Assembly: GCA_900770225.1 (NCBI GenBank)
Contig: CAAGJU010000397.1
Location: forward strand, 1 to 38,405
DNA length: 38,405 nt
Source of the DNA: Lachnospiraceae bacterium
GTDB lineage: Bacteria > Bacillota > Clostridia > Lachnospirales > Lachnospiraceae
Direction of reading: 5' to 3'
Position numbers and translations under genes: made by a program
Shown: positions 1 to 8,556 of the stretch, in pieces
Numbering within the stretch: the first letter of the stretch is position 1
Layout of the letters: each line of letters opens with the position of its first letter
The notes under the pieces: model-generated
What the model saw: the letters and a program-made list of their open reading frames with translations, nothing else
What the model was told of the DNA's origin: nothing
The model's database searches: none

Positions 1-2
1 CC

Positions 3-71
3 AAGGAGGATGACGTCATAACCATGCCATTCCATTCTAACAGCTTTGGCAATGAAGGGATAAGAGCCTGA
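3..71 (+). CDS. Possible 3' end of an upstream gene (partial)
   Basis: One frame is open from the left edge and ends at a TGA at 69-71, giving a C-terminal peptide that contains MPFHSNSFGNEGIRA. The peptide is too short to assign to a family. An AAGGAGG at 3-9 followed by an ATG at 24 could instead start a 15-residue peptide. A weak 6-bp hairpin (CCTGAC/GTCAGG) follows at about 68-83, which would suit the end of a gene. I cannot tell the two readings apart without the upstream sequence. Confidence 0.3.
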   Translation, partial: KEDDVITMPFHSNSFGNEGIRA

Positions 72-125
72 CTGGCTGTCAGGTCATCTTTACCCTACGA
101 CTTTATTATAGGAGGAGGATAGCGT

Positions 126-1895
126 ATGAGAAACTTCAAAAAGTGGACGGCTATTATCTGTTCTGCGATGATGGCTGTGTCCGGTCTGGTCGGGTGCGGC
201 GGAACATCTGCGGCGCAGGTGACCACTTCGACGTCGGCGTCATCATCGGCGTCCGGTTCGTCAGCCGGAAGCGCAGGAACGGACGGGGCGGATGCCTCTG
301 TCGGATCAGCTTCCACAGGAACGACGGCAGCCACCGGGGAGACGACATCGGGGAATACCATCGTTTATCAGATCAACACACTGATCGATACCATGGACCC
401 GATCATAGCCAACGACGGTACCTCCTTCGACGTAATCGCACAGGTGATGGAGGGACTGTACACGAAGGATGAAAACGGTTCGCCGATCCTTGGTATGGCC
501 AGCGATGTAGAGGAATCCGATGACGGCATGACGTATACCTTCACGATCCGGGATGACGCAAAATGGTCGGCCACCGGAGATCCGGTAACTGCCAATGACT
601 TCGAATTTGCATGGAAACGGCTGGCAGATCCGGCGACAGCGGCCGCTTATCAGTGGTTTGTTCAGACGGCCTGCATCAAAAATGCTGACGCTGTCGTATC
701 CGGCGAAATGGATCCGGATGAGCTCGGTGTGACGGCAAAAGATGACAAGACTCTTGTGGTCGAACTCTCCAGCCCGTGCCCGATCCTGGCGCAGCTTCTG
801 ACATCTGCATGCTTTATGCCGATTGAGGAATCTTTCTTTGAAAAATGCGGTGACAGCTTTGCCACATCACCGGAGACCATCAACTGCAACGGACCGTTCG
901 TCATGACAGATTATCAGGTTTCCGCGACGACCTTCAGTGCAGCGAAAAATCCAGATTATTACGATGCAGACAAGGTGACGCTGAACGGCATTCAGTGGCA
1001 GGTGATCCAGGATTCACAGACAGCGGCCATGTCCTATGATAACGGCACACTGGATGCTGTGACTCTCACCGGATCCACGATCGAGCAGTATCAGAATGAT
1101 CCGGATTATACCACAAGAGCCGACGGCTATGTATGGTTCCTCGTTCCGAATCTCAGTGCGGAAGGACTTGATAATCTGAATATCCGTCTCGCACTGGCGA
1201 AGTCCTTTGATAAATCCGCTATCTGCACAGGTATCCTGAAGGATGGCTCGGAGCCGATCGATTACCTGGTGCCGAAAAATGTAGCGACCAGCCCTGACGG
1301 CAAAGACTTCCGTGAGGATGCCGGCGAAAGCTATGACAACTTCTCTTATGATCTCACAGCAGCACAGGATTACTGGCAGAAGGGACTGGATGAGCTTGGT
1401 GTGGACAGCCTGAGCCTGACGCTTCTCTGCGATGATCCGGATTCCTGCCAGCAGATCGCACAGTATCTGCAGGGTCAGTGGCAGTCAAATCTTCCGGGAC
1501 TGACGATCGAGCTGAAGGTGGAACCGAAGAAAGCCCGTCTGGAAGACATGCAGAACGGTGACTTTGATATCGGTCTGAACAGATGGGGACCGGATTACGC
1601 AGATCCGATGACCTATATGGATATGTTTGAGACAGGCAGTGTGACGGATTACGGCGGATGGTCCAACTCAGATTACGACGACATTATCGAATCTGCCAAG
1701 TTCGGCGATCTCGCACTGGATGAAAACGCTCGCTGGGACAAGCTCGTCGAATGTGAGAAGATGCTTGCCGATGACTGCGTGATCTTCCCGATTTACGCCC
1801 AGTCTCAGGCGCAGATGATCAGTTCGTCCGTCAGCGGTATCGAGTTCTTCACGATCGGTGCTCACTACTTCATGAAGTACGCGACCAAATTATAA
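126..1895 (+). CDS. oppA: Oligopeptide ABC transporter substrate-binding lipoprotein
   Basis: This is a family 5 extracellular solute-binding protein that captures peptides outside the membrane and delivers them to the OppBCDF importer encoded directly downstream. The 589 residues start with a lipoprotein signal peptide whose lipobox LVGC gives Cys24 as the lipidated residue. A Ser/Thr/Gly/Ala-rich linker (about 25-75) follows, then the binding domain, with the family-typical early segment around LIDTMDPI. The length is usual for OppA. The start is set by a strong GGAGGAGG a few bases before ATG 126. The hairpin at 1931-1969 separates it from oppB. A nickel or dipeptide substrate cannot be excluded, but the full opp context favours oligopeptides. 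Confidence 0.93.
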   Translation: MRNFKKWTAIICSAMMAVSGLVGCGGTSAAQVTTSTSASSSASGSSAGSAGTDGADASVGSASTGTTAATGETTSGNTIVYQINTLIDTMDPIIANDGTSFDVIAQVMEGLYTKDENGSPILGMASDVEESDDGMTYTFTIRDDAKWSATGDPVTANDFEFAWKRLADPATAAAYQWFVQTACIKNADAVVSGEMDPDELGVTAKDDKTLVVELSSPCPILAQLLTSACFMPIEESFFEKCGDSFATSPETINCNGPFVMTDYQVSATTFSAAKNPDYYDADKVTLNGIQWQVIQDSQTAAMSYDNGTLDAVTLTGSTIEQYQNDPDYTTRADGYVWFLVPNLSAEGLDNLNIRLALAKSFDKSAICTGILKDGSEPIDYLVPKNVATSPDGKDFREDAGESYDNFSYDLTAAQDYWQKGLDELGVDSLSLTLLCDDPDSCQQIAQYLQGQWQSNLPGLTIELKVEPKKARLEDMQNGDFDIGLNRWGPDYADPMTYMDMFETGSVTDYGGWSNSDYDDIIESAKFGDLALDENARWDKLVECEKMLADDCVIFPIYAQSQAQMISSSVSGIEFFTIGAHYFMKYATKL

Positions 1896-1930
1896 GCGAA
1901 CCAAAGTATACGGTTTTAATAACCGGCAGG

Positions 1931-1969
1931 CAGCTGCGGGAAAGCAGCTATAAAGCTTTTCCGCAGCTG
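1931..1969 (+). terminator. Strong hairpin between oppA and oppB (partial terminator or mRNA stabiliser)
   Basis: CAGCTGCGGGAAAGC pairs with GCTTTTCCGCAGCTG across a 9-base loop, a 15-bp stem with one G-U pair. Only a weak T stretch (TTTATA) follows. Hairpins here often reduce read-through or protect the upstream mRNA so that the binding protein is made in excess over the permease. That role is inferred. Confidence 0.7.
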
Positions 1970-2034
1970 TCAGATTTATAGTCATTCCATGGGAGACTAT
2001 CCTGTCTTTCACGGAAATGACAGAGGAGATGCGC

Positions 2035-2970
2035 ATGAAGAAATATATTCTTAAGCGCCTGATCATTTCATTTATTACGCTGATGATCATCATACTGGTG
2101 CTCTTCCTGATGCTCCAGTTCATGCCCGGCAGTCCTTTTAATGATGAAAAACTGACGGAAGCGCAGGTCGCTTCCATGAGAAAAGCCTATGGGCTGGACA
2201 AGCCGATCATCGTTCAGTTTTTTATCTATGTAGCGCGTGTATTTACCGGTGATCTGGGTGTTTCCTATTCGATCTCACAGAACACGCCGGTGAGTTCACT
2301 GCTCAATACAAGAGTTCCGGTCAGTTTCTCCATGGGACTTGCAGCAGTCGTGATCGGTGCACTTCTGGGCCTGATCCTTGGTATTGCAGCTGCCACGCAC
2401 CATAATTCATGGCTGGATACGCTCTGTACCGTGATATCTGTGCTCGGTGTGGCGCTGCCCTCTTACGTATTCGGACTGATCCTGGCCTATGTATTCGGAT
2501 ACCAGACACAGATTTTTCCACTGCTCTATACCTCGGACCATCCGGTTTTTTCAACGGTTCTGCCGGTCATCGCCCTTTCGATGTTTACGGTGGCAACGGT
2601 GGCCCGGTTTACCAGAAGCTCCATGCTTGAGGTGCTGGACAGCGACTATATGCTGCTGGCGGAGAGCAAGGGCGTGACCGGTCCGACATTGATCTGGAAG
2701 CATGCGATGCGGAACGTCATGGTGTCGGTCATCACCGTTCTGGCGCCGCTGATCGTCGATCTCATGATCGGTTCGCTCGTCATCGAGCAGATTTTTGCCA
2801 TACCCGGCATCGGAACGCTCATGGTTACATCGATTCAGTCCAACGACTACAATGTGACGATCGCCATAGCCCTGATCTACAGTGTCATGTACATCGCCGT
2901 CATGCTGATCGTGGATATTCTCTACGGCATCATCGATCCCAGGATCCGTCTGGCCAAAAACGCAAATTAA
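2035..2970 (+). CDS. oppB: Oligopeptide ABC transporter permease OppB
   Basis: This is an integral membrane permease subunit of the peptide importer, pairing with OppC to form the channel. It has an N-terminal membrane helix (about 10-30), the periplasm-facing segment typical of the family, and a binding-protein-dependent transport domain with the coupling loop EAA-like segment around LAESKGVTGPTLIWKHAMRN. The protein ends in DPRIRLAKNAN, a usual OppB/DppB ending. I chose ATG 2035 because GAGGAG lies 6 bases upstream. An in-frame ATG at 2017 would add six residues and has no better site. The oppA gene lies upstream and oppC about 135 bases downstream. Confidence 0.92.
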   Translation: MKKYILKRLIISFITLMIIILVLFLMLQFMPGSPFNDEKLTEAQVASMRKAYGLDKPIIVQFFIYVARVFTGDLGVSYSISQNTPVSSLLNTRVPVSFSMGLAAVVIGALLGLILGIAAATHHNSWLDTLCTVISVLGVALPSYVFGLILAYVFGYQTQIFPLLYTSDHPVFSTVLPVIALSMFTVATVARFTRSSMLEVLDSDYMLLAESKGVTGPTLIWKHAMRNVMVSVITVLAPLIVDLMIGSLVIEQIFAIPGIGTLMVTSIQSNDYNVTIAIALIYSVMYIAVMLIVDILYGIIDPRIRLAKNAN

Positions 2971-3105
2971 CCGGGCAGCATGGGACAGGGCAGCACGGGA
3001 TGATCGGCCGGCAGGAAGGCCTGGAACACGGGTTGGACGGGCTGTCCACGAAGTCGGGCAAGATGCATACGCGATGATGGAAGCCGTCACAGGACAGGCG
3101 GTGGA

Positions 3106-4245
3106 ATGGAGCACTTTATGAAGAACAGAAAAATACAGCCTGCCGCAGTTTCCGGCGGCGCGGGCGCAGCAGTCATTACCGCACCCTCGAACTGGCAGGA
3201 AACAGATGCATGGCTTGATGGGATAGATTTCAAAGACGATGACTTCGAATTTCAGCATAAGGACGGGTTCCGCCATGTAGACCATGTCTTTGCGGGCCGG
3301 AGCTACTGGGCAGATGCGTTTGCCAGGTTCAAGGCAAACAGGGGCGCCGTATTCGGATTTATCTGCATATGCGTTCTGGTGTTCTTTGCCATCGTCGGAC
3401 CGTATATGAATGACTACACCTATGATCAGCAGAACATCCTGCTGCAGAACATGGCGCCTCGTGTGCAGGGGCTGGAAAACCTCGGCATCTTCGATGGCAG
3501 TGAAAATATGAAGACTTCGACGGGTACACGGGAGATCAATAATTATACGACGCCCGGTAACGAGAACCTGTATTTCTGGTTCGGCACGGATTCCCTCGGC
3601 AGAGACATCTGGACCAGAACCTGGACAGGTACGAGGATCAGTCTGTACGTCGCCGCTGTTGCCGTGATCTGCGACCTGCTGATCGGCGTGACCTACGGTC
3701 TCATCTCCGGTTACTTCGGAGGCAGGGTCGATATGATCATGCAGAGAATCGTTGAGGTGCTGAACAGCATTCCGTATCTGGTTACTGTCACACTCCTTCT
3801 GCTGATCCTGAAGCCGGGCCTGATGACCATTACGCTGGCTCTCGTGATCACGGGCTGGATTGGCATGAGCCGGATCGCCCGGGCAGAGATCCTGAAGATC
3901 AAGGAGAGAGAGTATATCCTCGCTTCCAGAACGCTCGGTGCGAAAAATTTCTGGATCATCTTCAGAGAGGCGCTGCCGAATATGATCGGACCGCTGATCA
4001 CGCAGACCATGTTCTCGATCCCGCACGCTATTTTTACAGAAGCTTTCCTTGCGTTTATCGGTCTCGGCGTACCGGAACCGATGGCCTCGCTGGGATCCAT
4101 GATCTCGTCAGGATACAGAAATTTCACAACGCATCCGTATATGATCGTAGCACCGATCATCGTGATGGGACTGCTGATGCTGAGCTTTACGCTCTTCGCC
4201 GATGGTCTTCGCGATGCGCTTGATCCGAAGATGAAGGAAATGTAA
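3106..4245 (+). CDS. oppC: Oligopeptide ABC transporter permease OppC
   Basis: This is the second permease subunit of the peptide importer. A long hydrophilic N-terminus (about 75 residues) precedes the first membrane helix (FGFICICVLVFFAIVGPYM). A large extracellular segment and the transport domain follow. The EAA-type coupling segment is around ILASRTLGAKNFWIIFREALPN, and the C-terminus LFADGLRDALDPKMKEM is a classic OppC/DppC ending. ATG 3106 is used. ATG 3118, with GGAG six bases upstream, is an equally plausible start. The 135-base gap after oppB shows no gene of its own. The oppD start is 24 bases downstream. Confidence 0.92.
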   Translation: MEHFMKNRKIQPAAVSGGAGAAVITAPSNWQETDAWLDGIDFKDDDFEFQHKDGFRHVDHVFAGRSYWADAFARFKANRGAVFGFICICVLVFFAIVGPYMNDYTYDQQNILLQNMAPRVQGLENLGIFDGSENMKTSTGTREINNYTTPGNENLYFWFGTDSLGRDIWTRTWTGTRISLYVAAVAVICDLLIGVTYGLISGYFGGRVDMIMQRIVEVLNSIPYLVTVTLLLLILKPGLMTITLALVITGWIGMSRIARAEILKIKEREYILASRTLGAKNFWIIFREALPNMIGPLITQTMFSIPHAIFTEAFLAFIGLGVPEPMASLGSMISSGYRNFTTHPYMIVAPIIVMGLLMLSFTLFADGLRDALDPKMKEM

Positions 4246-4269
4246 GCAGAAGTCAGGAGGCGTCTCTTT

Positions 4270-5553
4270 ATGAGCAGACAGAGAATTTTATCCGTCAGGA
4301 ATCTTCAGGTCTCGTTCCGGACAACAGCCGGGACCGTACATGCTGTGCGCGGCGTGAGCTTTGACCTGTACCGCGGCGAGACAGTGGCCATTGTCGGCGA
4401 GTCCGGCTCCGGCAAGTCGGTCACGGCGAAGGCCCTGATGGGACTTGAGGCAAAAAATGCACATATAGACGCGGGAACGGCAGATTTCACTTTCACGGGT
4501 GATGACGGTAAGGAAACGACCAGGGATATCCTGCAGATGGAAAAAAAGGATATCCGCCGGGAGATCAACGGGCGGAGGGTCGCCATGGTCTTCCAGGATC
4601 CCATGACATCCCTCAACCCGCTGATGCCGGTCGGCAAACAGATCATGGAGGGCATGATCTGGCACTATCATACGCCGAAGGAAGAAGCAAAAGCGCGCGC
4701 ACTGGAGCTGATGAACCTGGTCGGGATCACCGATGCGGAAAAGCGTTTCAACAACTACCCCCATCAGCTCTCCGGCGGCATGCGGCAGAGGATCGTGATC
4801 GCGGTCGCTCTTGCGTGCAGCCCGGATCTGCTGATCTGCGACGAGCCGACGACGGCGCTGGACGTGACCATTCAGGCGAAGATCCTCGAGCTGATCCGCA
4901 GGATACAGAAAGAGCGTAACCTCTCTGTCATCTACATCACCCACGACCTCGGCGTCGTGGCCAAGGTGGCTGACTATGTGAATGTTATGTACGCCGGAAA
5001 AATCATCGAGAGTGGCACGGTCAACGATATTTTTTACGATGCGAAGCACCCGTATACCTGGGGTCTGCTGTCTGCCATGCCGGATCTGGAAACGGACGAT
5101 GACCGGCTGTATGCGATTCCGGGAACACCGCCCAATCTGCTGTATCCGGTGAAGGGTGATGCCTTTGCCCCGAGAAACAAATATGCGCTGAATATCGACA
5201 GCCGCCTGGAGCCGCCGATGTTCCGTGTGAGCGACACGCATTACGCGGCAACCTGGCTCCTGCACCCGAAGGCGCCGAAGATCGGCATGCCGGAGGAACT
5301 CGCGAAGCGAGTTTCCCGTCTGCTGAAGGACGCGAAGCGCATGGAAGAAGGCCAGATGAGCGCAGAGGGTATCGCAACGGGCGCCATGGCGAGCGAGATC
5401 TCCCGCAGTGAGCAGTTGAAAAAGAGTAAAAATCACGTACAGTCAGCAGCTGCGGATATGACACCTGAGGCGGATCATGCGGCGGAGACCGAGACGGCGG
5501 ATGCGCTGGGAGACGATGCGCCCGGACACCCTGTGAAGGAGGTGGCGGTATGA
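4270..5553 (+). CDS. oppD: Oligopeptide ABC transporter ATP-binding protein OppD
   Basis: This is one of two ATPases that power the importer. Walker A (GESGSGKS), the ABC signature (LSGGMRQR), Walker B (LLICDEPTTALD) and the switch His (YITHDLG) are all present. The C-terminal oligopeptide-transporter domain (about 255-340) reads GDAFAPRNKYALNID where proteobacterial DppD-type proteins have cysteines. Many Firmicutes OppD proteins also lack them. An extra tail of about 75 residues (350-427), rich in Ala, Glu and Asp, extends past the usual end of the family. AGGAGG precedes ATG 4270. The stop overlaps the oppF start in an ATGA, which indicates translational coupling. Confidence 0.94.
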   Translation: MSRQRILSVRNLQVSFRTTAGTVHAVRGVSFDLYRGETVAIVGESGSGKSVTAKALMGLEAKNAHIDAGTADFTFTGDDGKETTRDILQMEKKDIRREINGRRVAMVFQDPMTSLNPLMPVGKQIMEGMIWHYHTPKEEAKARALELMNLVGITDAEKRFNNYPHQLSGGMRQRIVIAVALACSPDLLICDEPTTALDVTIQAKILELIRRIQKERNLSVIYITHDLGVVAKVADYVNVMYAGKIIESGTVNDIFYDAKHPYTWGLLSAMPDLETDDDRLYAIPGTPPNLLYPVKGDAFAPRNKYALNIDSRLEPPMFRVSDTHYAATWLLHPKAPKIGMPEELAKRVSRLLKDAKRMEEGQMSAEGIATGAMASEISRSEQLKKSKNHVQSAAADMTPEADHAAETETADALGDDAPGHPVKEVAV

Positions 5554-6545
5554 CGGAAAAAAATAAACATGCAGAGCCGCTGCTGCAGGTCCGGCACCTG
5601 AAGCAGTTCTTCCCGGTCAGCCGTACATTTACCGTAAAGGCAGTGAATGACGTGAGCTTTGACGTGTATCCGGGGGAGACCTACGGTCTCGTCGGGGAGT
5701 CAGGCTCTGGCAAGACGACGATTGGCCGGTCGGTGATCCGGCTGTACGATCCGACGGAGGGGCAGATTATTTTTGACGGAGAGGATATCAGCGGAAAACT
5801 GTCGAAAAAACAGGAAGAGAAGCTGCGCACAGAGATGCAGATGATCTTTCAGGATCCGATGGCAAGCCTGAATCCCCGGAAAAAGATCCTCGACATCATC
5901 GCCGAGGGACTGGACATCCACGGCAGATCTGCGTCACCGAAGGAACGCTCGGATAAGGTGCTGGCTATGCTGGACAAGGTCGGGCTTGCGCCGGAGTACG
6001 CGGATCGGTATCCGCATCAGTTTTCCGGCGGGCAGCGGCAGAGAGTCGGCATCGCGCGGGCACTGATCATGGATCCCAAGCTGATCATCGCCGATGAGTG
6101 TATTTCGGCACTGGATGTATCCATCCAGGCGCAGGTGGTCAATCTCATGAAGGATATTCAGGACGAGACGGGAACGGCGTATCTGTTCATTGCGCATGAT
6201 CTGTCCATGGTCAAGTATATCTCTGACAGGATCGGGGTGCTCCATCTGGGGCATCTGCTGGAGACGGGGACGACGGATGAGATTTTTGAAAATCCTGTTC
6301 ACCCGTACACAAAGAGCCTGATCTCGGCCATTCCGTGCCCGAATCCGATCGTGGAGAAAAAGCGCGTTGCCCTGCAGTATGACTACAGGACGAGCGGGAT
6401 TGACTACGATCAGGGCAGCATGCACCTTGTCGGCGGGACGCACAGCGTGCGCTGCACGGACGAGGAGTTTGACCGCTGGACGAAGAAGGCAGGCGACCTC
6501 TCGCCAGAGACAGGCGGAAGCCGGATTTACTACGCTTTTGCCTGA
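5550..6545 (+). CDS. oppF: Oligopeptide ABC transporter ATP-binding protein OppF
   Basis: This is the partner ATPase of OppD. Walker A (GESGSGKT), signature (FSGGQRQRVGIARAL), Walker B (LIIADECISALDVS) and switch His (FIAHDLS) are intact. The C-terminal region carries the usual HPYTKSLISAIPCPNP segment. At 331 residues its length is typical. It begins within the last codon of oppD (ATGA overlap) and closes the opp operon. Its stop codon lies inside the first unit of a short tandem repeat (6540-6588). Confidence 0.94.
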   Translation: MTEKNKHAEPLLQVRHLKQFFPVSRTFTVKAVNDVSFDVYPGETYGLVGESGSGKTTIGRSVIRLYDPTEGQIIFDGEDISGKLSKKQEEKLRTEMQMIFQDPMASLNPRKKILDIIAEGLDIHGRSASPKERSDKVLAMLDKVGLAPEYADRYPHQFSGGQRQRVGIARALIMDPKLIIADECISALDVSIQAQVVNLMKDIQDETGTAYLFIAHDLSMVKYISDRIGVLHLGHLLETGTTDEIFENPVHPYTKSLISAIPCPNPIVEKKRVALQYDYRTSGIDYDQGSMHLVGGTHSVRCTDEEFDRWTKKAGDLSPETGGSRIYYAFA

Positions 6546-6588
6546 GAAGCTGAGGAATGATATAGCCTGAGAAGCTGAGAGATGACAG
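6540..6588 (+). repeat. 25-bp tandem repeat spanning the oppF stop codon
   Basis: GCCTGAGAAGCTGAG occurs at 6540-6554 and again at 6565-6579, and both are followed by a similar sequence containing ATGA. The TGA of the first copy is the oppF stop. The second copy repeats the same trinucleotide downstream. Confidence 0.8.
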
Positions 6589-6827
6589 ATAAGAGACTGC
6601 CGTCGGAGGATGGCGCGATATCGTCTGTCTGACTGGCGGAGTGGTATCATCCGCATCCGTTTATTGACGAAAGCTTCTTACGCAGTCTGCTGATGCAGAC
6701 TATGATGCGGATATTTGCTGAAAGAGGATCAACAGCATGACAAAATGGCATCAGAGACATGCAGTTTTGTTTGTTTACAAACAGAAATTGAACGTATAGA
6801 ATCCGGTTTAAAGTTGAAGAGAGCAGA

Positions 6828-6873
6828 GGACAGGCAACGGCGCTTGCAGAAGCGCCGGGTGCCTGTCCTTTTT
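6828..6873 (+). terminator. Intrinsic terminator in the opp to amino-acid ABC gap
   Basis: GGACAGGCA-CGGCGCTT pairs with AAGCGCCG-TGCCTGTCC around a GCAG loop and is followed by TTTTTG. It lies 280 bases after oppF and 250 bases before the next gene. It probably ends the opp transcript or a short independent RNA. The rest of the 6546-7125 gap holds one further 7-bp hairpin (AGTCTGC/GCAGACT, about 6683-6700) and no gene I can support. Confidence 0.88.
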
Positions 6874-7125
6874 GTTTACTTCTTCTGCTGCAGATTCCGA
6901 AGGCTGATGAAGAGCCGCACGAAGAGCTGGCGTGTATGTATGACGAGAAGACATGGGCGGGTGCATAACCCCGGGGAAGCGTGCCGGAAGGTAATCAGCG
7001 GAGAAACGCACAGAACAGCAAGACATGAGGTTATCGTTTAATTAATGCTGTGAAATGTGCCGGACGGATCAGCAGTGAACAGCAACTGCAGGCAAGTGAA
7101 GAAAAGGAATAAGGAGGACAGGATT

Positions 7126-8103
7126 ATGAGTAAGAGACGTAATGCACTGACAGCGATTCTCAGCGTGGCAATGGCAGCATCACTCTTTGCAGGGTGCGGA
7201 AGCAGCTCTTCAGCAGGCAGCGCTTCCAGTTCAGCAGCTTCTTCGTCAGCTTCGGCAGCGGCATCATCCTCAGCCGCAGAAGAGACTTCATCTTCTTCTG
7301 CAGCATCGGCTTCAGCAGCTGCGTCATCATCGGAAACCGTAACGGCATCTTCCACCGCTTCCACCTCTGGCGGATCTGTAGAGGGATCACTGAAGGGTGT
7401 GACACTCACCTTCGGTACAACGGCACTGTTTGCTCCGTTTACCTATTACGATACGGACGGAACCACACTGATCGGTTTCGATATTGATTTTGAAAAGGCA
7501 CTGCAGGATTACCTGGGCTTTGAGCTGTCTGATACACAGGTTATGGATTATTCAGCACTGACGACATCTCTTTCCACCGGCAAGGTTGATTTCGGTATGG
7601 CGGCGCTCTGTGCTACCGATGAACGGAAAGAGGTTATGAACTTCACGAACACCTACTGCGATTCCGGCCAGTCCGTCATGATCAATACCGAGACTTCACC
7701 GAAGGAGATCACGGATATCGATTCACTGGTAAAGGGCGATTACAAGATCGCAGTTGAAAAAGGAACGGCTTCGCATATGTACTGCACCAATGCAGGTGTT
7801 CCGGATTCCCGTCTCGAGGTTCATGATACGATTACAACCGCTTACGAATCCCTTGAGCAGGGCAAGGTTGATGCCGTGATCCAGGATACGCCGAATGCAA
7901 ACTACTACTGCAAGACGACCGAAGGAACCAAGCTCGCTGTTGTCGGTGACCAGTTCAACCAGGGCCAGTCACCGTACGCCATCGCCTTCTCCTTTGACGT
8001 ATGCGACAAGTATCCGGGCATTGTGGATACCTTCAACCAGGCAATTCAGGATCTGATCGACAATGGTACCTATGATGAGCTGAGTGCCAAGTGGCTCGAG
8101 TGA
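7126..8103 (+). CDS. Polar amino-acid ABC transporter substrate-binding lipoprotein
   Basis: This is a family 3 extracellular solute-binding protein for an amino acid importer. The lipoprotein signal peptide has lipobox FAGC (Cys24). A nearly pure Ser/Ala linker (about 25-80) probably spans the peptidoglycan. The domain then begins LTFGTTALFAPFTYYD and continues IGFDIDFEKAL, the usual start of the fold. AAGGAGG lies just upstream of ATG 7126, so an in-frame upstream start is unlikely. An intrinsic terminator follows at 8132-8167, so this gene can be expressed separately from the permease and ATPase downstream. The substrate cannot be read from sequence. The proline racemase further down hints at proline or a related amino acid. 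Confidence 0.92.
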   Translation: MSKRRNALTAILSVAMAASLFAGCGSSSSAGSASSSAASSSASAAASSSAAEETSSSSAASASAAASSSETVTASSTASTSGGSVEGSLKGVTLTFGTTALFAPFTYYDTDGTTLIGFDIDFEKALQDYLGFELSDTQVMDYSALTTSLSTGKVDFGMAALCATDERKEVMNFTNTYCDSGQSVMINTETSPKEITDIDSLVKGDYKIAVEKGTASHMYCTNAGVPDSRLEVHDTITTAYESLEQGKVDAVIQDTPNANYYCKTTEGTKLAVVGDQFNQGQSPYAIAFSFDVCDKYPGIVDTFNQAIQDLIDNGTYDELSAKWLE

Positions 8104-8131
8104 TCGATCATACAACATAAGCAACAGAGTC

Positions 8132-8171
8132 GCGGGGATACTGCAGAGAGCAGCATCCCCGCTTTTTGCTG
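8132..8171 (+). terminator. Intrinsic terminator after the amino-acid-binding protein gene
   Basis: GCGGGGATACTGC pairs with GCAGCATCCCCGC across an AGAGA loop and is followed by TTTTT. It lies 28 bases after the stop codon. Confidence 0.92.
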
Positions 8172-8236
8172 TTATTTGCAAAACTCCTATGATGTTTGCA
8201 TGACAATGTGAAATGAAGGGGATAACAAATCGTAGT

Positions 8237-8265
8237 TTTACAGCCGGGAAGGAGCTGGCTATAAT
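8237..8265 (+). promoter_or_regulatory. Sigma-A-type promoter upstream of the permease leader
   Basis: The -35 TTTACA (8237-8242) and -10 TATAAT (8260-8265) are separated by exactly 17 bases. Transcription would begin near 8272, about 285 bases before the permease start. It would pass first through the strong terminator at 8353-8402. Confidence 0.8.
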
Positions 8266-8352
8266 TTAGTTACGCTTCAGGAAGTAAGAGGTAAAAAGAA
8301 GCTGTTTTTCAGGAAGTTCTCATGAAAAACCGGTAATTGCATATCTGGTGTA

Positions 8353-8404
8353 AAAACGGACAGGCGAGGGTGCTGAGAAAAGCATCCCGGCCTGTCCGTT
8401 TTGT
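8353..8404 (+). terminator. Leader terminator or attenuator before the permease gene
   Basis: AAACGGACAGGC pairs with GCCTGTCCGTTTT, and inside it GGGTGCT pairs with AGCATCCC. A T run ends the structure. It lies about 130 bases downstream of the 8237 promoter and upstream of the permease. It either releases a small RNA or attenuates the permease operon. The outer arm (GGACAGGC) is shared with the terminator at 6828-6873. Confidence 0.85.
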
Positions 8405-8408
8405 ATAT

Positions 8409-8502
8409 GCGGGCAGTGAGCATCATCCTCATATATGCAAATGCATCTGTGAGGAGAGGCGATCGCCGCGATATCTGGATAAAATCCGCGAAGCGCGTTT
8501 TA
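8409..8502 (+). repeat. Dispersed intergenic element, family B copy 1
   Basis: This 94-bp element begins GCGGGCAGTGAGC and ends GAAGCGCGTTTTA. The same ends, length and internal order occur at 32253-32345. It contains a hairpin (CCTCA...ATGC/GCAT...TGAGG) and the conserved segment GCGCCGC or a close variant, then GGATAAAA. It starts 5-7 bases after the T tract of an intrinsic terminator. Copy 2 is placed the same way. Confidence 0.75.
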
Positions 8503-8556
8503 GCTGGATAAGCGGACTGCGAGCTGCATCGCTTCAGGATGAAGGGAGGAAGAGCC

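Noticed and set aside
2551..4026. A long minus-strand open frame opposite oppB and oppC
   Set aside because: It crosses two genes, has no family features and no ribosome binding site of note; it is a shadow frame.
4270..5553. Loss of the C-terminal cysteine cluster in OppD
   Set aside because: The segment GDAFAPRNKYALNID lacks the cysteines of some DppD/OppD proteins, but Cys-free versions are usual in Firmicutes Opp systems, so it is not notable.
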